The notes under the pieces are model-generated. The model was given only the letters and a program-made list of their open reading frames with translations. It was not told where the DNA came from and did no database searches. Shown here piece after piece: positions 58,629-64,000 of a stretch of DNA of 64,000 nt (its first letter is position 1; the number at the start of each line of letters is the position of its first letter). Made by a program: the position numbers and the translations under genes. The DNA comes from UBA5078 sp040384465 (GTDB lineage: Bacteria > Pseudomonadota > Gammaproteobacteria > Pseudomonadales > Pseudohongiellaceae), in NCBI GenBank assembly GCA_040384465.1, contig JAZKJF010000008.1, positions 1 to 64,000 on the forward strand. Reading direction: 5' to 3'.

Positions 58629-61607
58629 TCAGATTTTCGCAAGCAGACGTTGCGCATCCTTGATTTGTTCTTCGTTACCCTCGCTCACCACTTCTTCGAG
58701 GATTTCGCGGGCACCTTCATAGTCACCCATTTCATAGTAGGCCTGCGCGAGATCCAGCTTGGTGGCCGCCTCGTCAGTATCGGCCAGAAACTCGAGGATA
58801 TCATCGTCGCCAGACTCGTCTTCCTGAGCAGATTTCTCTGCCAGCAGACTGTCATCGACAAACTGCAGATCATCGAAATCATCGTCGCTGGCGATTTCCG
58901 TTTCAACCGCAGTCTCTACTGCTATCTCAGCGATCTCCTCGTCTACATCCACGGCTCCGATATCAAACTGGCTGGTATCGAACTCGAATTCCAAACTGTT
59001 GTCTGCCTCAACGACCGACGCCATACCACTTTCATCAGTGACGTCTTCGCCAGCATCTACAGCAGTATTTGCCGTCGTCTTCGCATCCTCATCATCGATC
59101 AACATGGCAAAGTCGAAATCGATGCTGTGATCCGGGTCATCCTCGCTCAGCTCGGGTTCTTGCACCTGCTGGGCAGGCTCTACCGTATCCGCAGGGGCAT
59201 CTTCAACTGCAAAATCAAAATCAAAATCGAGCAGGTTTTCATCGGCAAGAGAGGATTCAACCTCCTCCGCCACAGCCGCACTGGCCAAATCTGAATTGGC
59301 TGGCTCTGCAGTGATTTCCTCATCATCTGACAGATCAAAGGCAGAAGAGAATTCCAGCAGTCTGTCATCTTCGTCAGGCTCGGTAACACTGGCAGCTACG
59401 GCTCCAGCGATCGCTGCGCTCGCGAGGGTGGTCTCTGCAGACTTGCTCGGCGCGTCAACACTGTAGCCGGAGCGCACCAAATCGTCGTCTACTGTCGCTG
59501 CCGCCTCAAGATCCAGCGACAGCTCCATATCATCCATGGCATCCAGTTCAGCAAGGAAGATATCTTCACCGTCGTCCAAGGTTTCCTGCAGAGCATCCTG
59601 ATCAATCAGCTCGTCGCTGATATCTTCGAGAGCGTCGTGATCGACCTCACCGCGCAGCTGCGCTTTCAATTCGGCAATTCTAGGCATCACGGACAGATCG
59701 CCAAGATCCCGCAATTCTGTTTCCTGCAGCTTGAAGCCGATGACGTCCTGCCGGGCAGCACACACTTCAAGAAGCTTCAGACGCAAATCGGCACGTTCAG
59801 GTTCGGCGACAATAGCATCCTGCAGCAAGCTGGCAGCCTCGTCGTAGCGTTCATAAGCCAACAGTGCATCCGCCTCCTCAAGCAACTCTTCTACCGCGCC
59901 GGCATCAGGCCCGTTACCCATACTGTGGCGATGTTGCGGCATATCGACTTCGTCGGAGTCCTCAATATTGAAGATGTCCTGCAGATCAGGATCAATATCC
60001 GCCACCATGGCGTTGCCGACAATGCCTGCACTACCCGCCACGGTCTGCGATGCTGCAGGTTTGTCAGTCGCCTGTTCTGATTCCTGAATATCGTCAAGAT
60101 CAGCAAAATTTTCCTGCTCAGCCGATCTGTTACGACGCAGCAATGCGTAGACGATAATCAGAATGAGCAATCCCACAACAGCCAGCAGTGCAAACGTGTT
60201 CTCAATCAGTGTATCGAGCAGCGTTTGCACGAAACTCTTGGGCGGCGCCATGGTGATCACCGTCGGCGGGTCTACCGGTTCCGGGGTGACGGCATCAGGT
60301 GTCTGAGCCAGAGTCTGTTGCAGCTGAGCAAGCTCCAGGTCACGCAGACGGATGATTTCCTGCGCAGATACTATCTGCTCCTCAAGCAGACTGAGCCGAG
60401 CCTGTAATTCGGCATTCTGCCTGGCCACACGATCCGCTTCTTCCAACTGCACAGCCAATTCGTTTTCAAGCGCTGCAATACGGGCATCCAGCTCTGCACT
60501 CTGCCCACCCGATACGGACGGCGTCGCCGGCTCGTCAGCATCAATGCTGACAACACTCAGTTCGCCACGACCATTTGCAGCGTCCGCAGGCGCCTGGCTT
60601 GGTGCAGCGGACACTGGTTGCGAACTTAATGGCACATTGCGTCTGTTCTCGAAAAGCTGGTTCTGCCGTGAAACCTCACTCATGGCTTCACGAGTACTCA
60701 GCGAACGAATCTGCTCGATATCAGGGATACGCAACACCTGACCACGACGCACCATATTGATGTTGTCGGCGATGAAGGCTTCACTGTTCAGGCGCTGCAG
60801 TGCCAACATCGTCTGTTGAACGGAGACCGAGCTGTCCGGGCGCACCTGCATGGCCACATCCCACAGGGTGTCGTCAGCCCCAATAGTGACCGAGTCCGAG
60901 GACGCATCCTGGTTGTTCGCAAGAGGTACAGATGTGGACGTTGGCGCCGATGCCGGAGCGCTCTGAGCAGGTGCAGGGGCCGCCAGCACATCAGCGGCAG
61001 GTTGTACTACGTCATCGTTATCAGCATCGGAAGCCAGAACAGCATCGCTGTCTGCAGGCGGTGAAACAGGATCAGTGGGAGCCGCAAGACGCATCGAAGG
61101 AGCTGGCACAACGCCTGAAGTTTGTGAATCAACTTGTTGATTAACAGAAGAACTATTAGCAGATGATGCGGTCTGCACAGGTTGCTGAATAGCGACAGTT
61201 GTGGCATTACCTGCGAACGCGGGTAAATCCAGCAACACCGTATGTTCACTCAGCAGACGCCCACTGGGCCAGCTGGTTTCGAGGACAAAACTGAGGTAAG
61301 GCTCGCGAACAGGATCAACCGTCGTCAGGTGCACATAGGCACCGGTACCGGCAGATTCAATATCAAAGCGTATGGCGCCTAAAAACCCTTCTCTATCGAT
61401 GGAGAAGCGCTCAAAGTCATTTTCGGAAGCCAGCTGGACGGTAATCTGATCGAGGTTTACACCACCGAGTTGCAACAACTCGATACGGGCTGCAAGAGGT
61501 TGGTTGAGAGCAGAATCAATAGTGATCTCCCCCAGCCCCAACGCCTTGGCATGCGCAGCAGTAAACAGGACCACCGAGGTGAAAATCACCACCAGCTTTC
61601 TTACCAT
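58629..61607 (-). CDS. fimV: FimV-like peptidoglycan-binding hub protein
   Basis: 992 residues: signal peptide (about 1-20), a periplasmic N-terminal domain (LGEITIDSALNQPLAARIEL), a LysM peptidoglycan-binding domain (about 240-300, DDTLWDVAMQVRPDSSVSV), a coiled coil (about 365-430), one transmembrane helix (about 475-495) and a very acidic cytoplasmic part with TPR-like units. It ends in the FimV C-terminal domain (DLAQAYYEMGDYEGAREIL). In Pseudomonas FimV is needed for twitching motility and polar pilus assembly, and cAMP signalling. No pilus genes are in this window. Confidence 0.93.
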   Translation of the reverse strand: MVRKLVVIFTSVVLFTAAHAKALGLGEITIDSALNQPLAARIELLQLGGVNLDQITVQLASENDFERFSIDREGFLGAIRFDIESAGTGAYVHLTTVDPVREPYLSFVLETSWPSGRLLSEHTVLLDLPAFAGNATTVAIQQPVQTASSANSSSVNQQVDSQTSGVVPAPSMRLAAPTDPVSPPADSDAVLASDADNDDVVQPAADVLAAPAPAQSAPASAPTSTSVPLANNQDASSDSVTIGADDTLWDVAMQVRPDSSVSVQQTMLALQRLNSEAFIADNINMVRRGQVLRIPDIEQIRSLSTREAMSEVSRQNQLFENRRNVPLSSQPVSAAPSQAPADAANGRGELSVVSIDADEPATPSVSGGQSAELDARIAALENELAVQLEEADRVARQNAELQARLSLLEEQIVSAQEIIRLRDLELAQLQQTLAQTPDAVTPEPVDPPTVITMAPPKSFVQTLLDTLIENTFALLAVVGLLILIIVYALLRRNRSAEQENFADLDDIQESEQATDKPAASQTVAGSAGIVGNAMVADIDPDLQDIFNIEDSDEVDMPQHRHSMGNGPDAGAVEELLEEADALLAYERYDEAASLLQDAIVAEPERADLRLKLLEVCAARQDVIGFKLQETELRDLGDLSVMPRIAELKAQLRGEVDHDALEDISDELIDQDALQETLDDGEDIFLAELDAMDDMELSLDLEAAATVDDDLVRSGYSVDAPSKSAETTLASAAIAGAVAASVTEPDEDDRLLEFSSAFDLSDDEEITAEPANSDLASAAVAEEVESSLADENLLDFDFDFAVEDAPADTVEPAQQVQEPELSEDDPDHSIDFDFAMLIDDEDAKTTANTAVDAGEDVTDESGMASVVEADNSLEFEFDTSQFDIGAVDVDEEIAEIAVETAVETEIASDDDFDDLQFVDDSLLAEKSAQEDESGDDDILEFLADTDEAATKLDLAQAYYEMGDYEGAREILEEVVSEGNEEQIKDAQRLLAKI

Positions 61608-61693
61608 AATCCATTCCTTTTAAATGGCTGTCTCCGCTGCCTCGCCTTGAATCCGGATTACGGGCGGGGAGAGGTTACGCATTCCTGAGGCAA

Positions 61694-61717
61694 TTCTGCC
61701 GCCAACAGGCGGCAGAA
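61694..61717 (-). terminator. Hairpin between asd and fimV
   Basis: A perfect 10-bp stem TTCTGCCGCC (61694-61703) with GGCGGCAGAA (61708-61717) and loop AACA, extended by imperfect CTGAG/CTCAG pairing outside. It lies 40 bases beyond the asd stop and 87 bases before the fimV start. The U tract is weak, so it may be a partial terminator. Confidence 0.6.
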
Positions 61718-61756
61718 CTCTCAGAAATACGCTTCAATAGTGCGTGCAAGTATTCA

Positions 61757-62794
61757 TTATAAATAGTCTTTTATCAACACTTCGGCTATTTGCACTGAGT
61801 TCAATGCCGCACCTTTGCGTACGTTGTCCGACACCACCCACATATTCATGCCATTCGGGTGGGAGATGTCCGCGCGGATACGACCAACCAGTACCGGATC
61901 CTTGCCCGCTGAATCCCCTACCGGTGTTGGATAACCGCCGGCCTTACGCTCATCCATCAGCACAACCCCTGGCGCATTGGCCAACAACGCACGCACTTCA
62001 TCTACCGTAATCGGCGTGCGCGTCTCGAAATGCACTGCTTCGGAGTGTGAATAGAAAACCGGCACACGCACACAGGTGGCATTCACCTGAACGCTATCGT
62101 CACCGAGGATTTTCTTGGTCTCCCAGACCATCTTCATCTCTTCTTTGGTATAGCCATTGTCCAGGAATACGTCAATCTGGGGCAGCACATTGAAGGCGAT
62201 CTGCTTGGGATACACGCTGCAGGTGACCTGACGACCATTGAGCAGATCGGCTGTTTGTTTCGCCAGTTCCTCAATTGCCTCCTTGCCTGTACCCGACACC
62301 GCTTGATAAGTCGCGACATTGATACGGGTAATACCCACCTTGTCATGAATAGGCTTGAGCGCCACCAGCATCTGAATGGTCGAGCAATTCGGGTTGGCAA
62401 TAATGTTGCGATTCTTGTAGTCCGCTATCTTGTGCGGGTTCACTTCCGGCACAACCAACGGAATATCGTCCTCGTAGCGGAAGTGGGAGGTGTTATCGAT
62501 GACGACGCAACCTGCCTTGCCAGCCTTTTCCGCATACTCTGCAGACACACTGCCTCCGGCAGAGAACAGACCAATCTGTACTTGGCTGAAGTCAAAGTCG
62601 GCCAAATTCAACACCGTGATGGGTTTGCCTTTGAACATCACTTTGCTGCCAGCCGATCGCTCACTCGCCAGCGGAAACAACTGCCCAACCGGGAAGTTTC
62701 TCTCCTCCAGAATACTGATCAACGCTTCACCCACGGCACCTGTTGCGCCGACTACTGCCACATTAAACGTCTTCATTTCCATCTTCCCGTTCAT
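61757..62794 (-). CDS. asd: Aspartate-semialdehyde dehydrogenase
   Basis: Reduces aspartyl phosphate to aspartate semialdehyde, the branch to lysine, threonine, methionine and diaminopimelate. The NADP-binding start is VAVVGATGAVGEAL; the catalytic Cys137 is in IIANPNCSTI. Length 345; Met5 or Met7 may be the true start, since GGGAAG lies close to the first ATG and spaced better from Met7. It is 25 bases downstream of leuD; leuB, which sits between leuD and asd in Pseudomonas, is absent. Confidence 0.95.
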   Translation of the reverse strand: MNGKMEMKTFNVAVVGATGAVGEALISILEERNFPVGQLFPLASERSAGSKVMFKGKPITVLNLADFDFSQVQIGLFSAGGSVSAEYAEKAGKAGCVVIDNTSHFRYEDDIPLVVPEVNPHKIADYKNRNIIANPNCSTIQMLVALKPIHDKVGITRINVATYQAVSGTGKEAIEELAKQTADLLNGRQVTCSVYPKQIAFNVLPQIDVFLDNGYTKEEMKMVWETKKILGDDSVQVNATCVRVPVFYSHSEAVHFETRTPITVDEVRALLANAPGVVLMDERKAGGYPTPVGDSAGKDPVLVGRIRADISHPNGMNMWVVSDNVRKGAALNSVQIAEVLIKDYL

Positions 62795-62819
62795 TTACAT
62801 TTGTTGTCTTGATAGCCGA

Positions 62820-63461
62820 TCAAACCCCGAAATACCAGGGCGATGCTTCTTTCCAGCGCTTCTCGAACGCGGTGATATCACCGGAGTCCTGCAAAGTCAG
62901 CCCGATATCATCCAGGCCATTGAGCAGACAGTACTTGCGGAAGCTGTCGACATTGAAGGAAATCGTCGCTCCTGATGGGCGTGTGATGATCTGTTTCTCC
63001 AGATCCACCGTCAGAGCGTAACCTTCCTGAGCTTCCACTTCGATAAACAATTCATCAACGATTTTCCTATCAATAACAATGGGTAATATCCCATTTTTAA
63101 AGCAATTATTGAAAAATATGTCAGCATAACTCGGCGCGATTATGATACGAAAACCGTAGTCATCGAGCGCCCAGGGCGCATGCTCACGACTCGATCCGCA
63201 ACCAAAATTTTCCCGAGCCAACAGGACTGAGGCACCCTTGTAGCGCGGCTGGTTCATCACGAAATCCGGATTCAGCGGACGACCACTGTTGTCACGCCCC
63301 GGCTCTCCCTTGTCCATGTAGCGGTGTTCATCAAACAAGTTGACACCGAAACCACTGCGTTTGATCGACTTCAAAAACTGCTTCGGGATGATGAAGTCGG
63401 TATCGACATTCGCTCTATCCAGCGGCATCACCAAGCCGGATTGCATTGTAAATTTTCTCAT
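62820..63461 (-). CDS. leuD: 3-isopropylmalate dehydratase small subunit
   Basis: Small (swivelling-domain) subunit of isopropylmalate isomerase for leucine synthesis. The family marks are DTDFIIPKQFLKSIKRSG, LARENFGCGSSREHAPWAL, and DRKIVDELF. 213 residues, typical of the proteobacterial type. It lies 53 bases downstream of leuC. Confidence 0.96.
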   Translation of the reverse strand: MRKFTMQSGLVMPLDRANVDTDFIIPKQFLKSIKRSGFGVNLFDEHRYMDKGEPGRDNSGRPLNPDFVMNQPRYKGASVLLARENFGCGSSREHAPWALDDYGFRIIIAPSYADIFFNNCFKNGILPIVIDRKIVDELFIEVEAQEGYALTVDLEKQIITRPSGATISFNVDSFRKYCLLNGLDDIGLTLQDSGDITAFEKRWKEASPWYFGV

Positions 63462-63514
63462 CTTTTATGCTCAGTATTCGTTTAATTTCAATTAGATATT
63501 AAATATTCACAAGC

Positions 63515-64000
63515 TTATCTATTAAGAGTCAGCAAGATATCCCGAACGTCAACAAAGTGACCGTGAATGGCCGCCGCTGCCGCCATCGCAGGGCTGACAA
63601 GGTGAGTACGCCCACCGAAACCCTGCCTGCCTTCGAAATTGCGGTTGGAAGTCGACGCACAGTGCTTACCAGCGCCCAGTTGGTCTGCGTTCATCGCCAG
63701 ACACATGGAGCATCCGGGTTCGCGCCACTCCAGCCCTGCTTCGATGAAAATCTTGTCCAGCCCTTCCGCTTCTGCCTGTTTCTTCACCAAGCCTGAGCCC
63801 GGTACGACCATCGCCATCTCAACATTGGCTGCGACCTTGCGGCCCTTGACGACAGCTGCTGCGGCACGCAGATCCTCGATTCGCGAGTTGGTGCAGGAAC
63901 CGATGAAAATGACGTCGAGCTGGATGTCAGTCATGCGTGTACCGGGAGTCAACCCCATGTATTTAAGTGCCTGCCGCATGTTGTCGCGGCGGCTTGGATC
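63515..64000 (-). CDS. leuC: 3-isopropylmalate dehydratase large subunit, C-terminal part
   Basis: The frame is open to the window edge, so the N-terminal two thirds are missing. Visible are the three [4Fe-4S] ligands: Cys in FIGSCTNSR and two in EPGCSMCLAMN. The GKHCASTSNRNFEGRQG segment and SPAMAAAAAIHGHFVDVR end are typical of LeuC. It forms the dehydratase with LeuD, the next gene. Confidence 0.96.
   Translation of the reverse strand, partial: DPSRRDNMRQALKYMGLTPGTRMTDIQLDVIFIGSCTNSRIEDLRAAAAVVKGRKVAANVEMAMVVPGSGLVKKQAEAEGLDKIFIEAGLEWREPGCSMCLAMNADQLGAGKHCASTSNRNFEGRQGFGGRTHLVSPAMAAAAAIHGHFVDVRDILLTLNR

Overview
The window is a gene-dense bacterial chromosome segment from a gammaproteobacterium. 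Evidence for this is the order gacA-uvrC-pgsA-tRNA-Gly, exbBD-msbA-lpxK-kdsB-ptp-murB, lolCDE, fimV-truA-trpF, accD-folC-dedD-cvpA-purF, a LexA whose key residues sit at the E. coli positions, and outer-membrane and lipid A genes. The synteny looks Pseudomonas-like, but with differences (trpBA between trpF and accD, no leuB between leuD and asd, a serine recombinase before lolC). An unclassified, probably aquatic, relative of the Pseudomonadales/Oceanospirillales/Cellvibrionales is my guess. Base composition looks mid-50s percent GC by eye; it was not computed.

Layout. 1-600: two partial tRNAs (Glu, Gly), a 10-N assembly gap and a broken membrane-protein ORF. 601-5507 (minus): pgsA, uvrC, gacA, murB and a low-molecular-weight tyrosine phosphatase. 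5558-13022 (minus): kdsB, a Trm112-like protein, lpxK, msbA, exbD, exbB and comEC, so lipid A/KDO supply, lipid A export, a proton-driven motor and DNA uptake. 13073-13138: a perfect 31-bp-arm palindrome. 13139-17138 (minus): lipoprotein release genes lolE, lolD, lolC and a serine recombinase overlapping lolC. 17221-20836 (plus): promoter, long leader and rne, then a bidirectional terminator. 20957-26707: etfA/etfB, a small lipoprotein, DUF1285, a DUF4823-like lipoprotein, a zinc-ribbon-like small protein and a Wzz/BY-kinase-like protein. 26842-36831: mnmH, hpt, nagZ, lexA (with SOS box), topA, ilvE, an EAL-HDOD protein, tatD and a glutaredoxin-like protein. 36828-38067: pyrD and DUF2835.

38295-45787 (plus) is a seven-gene MoxR/Bat operon: MoxR ATPase, DUF58, DUF4381, BatA, BatB with TPR, BatD, SUI1. 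It meets a second MoxR-DUF58-transglutaminase operon (45802-49773, minus) tail to tail with 14 bases between stop codons. 49847-58620 (minus) holds purF, cvpA, a SPOR protein, folC, accD, trpA, trpB, trpF and truA. 58629-64000 (minus) holds fimV, asd, leuD and the 3' part of leuC, which runs off the window.

Most of the window is conserved housekeeping. The parts that are not explained by standard annotation are the recombinase joined to lolC, the palindrome at the other end of lolCDE, the structured rne leader, and the two-gene Wzz/BY-kinase plus CxC-CxxC protein unit. No CRISPR array, prophage or complete insertion sequence was seen.
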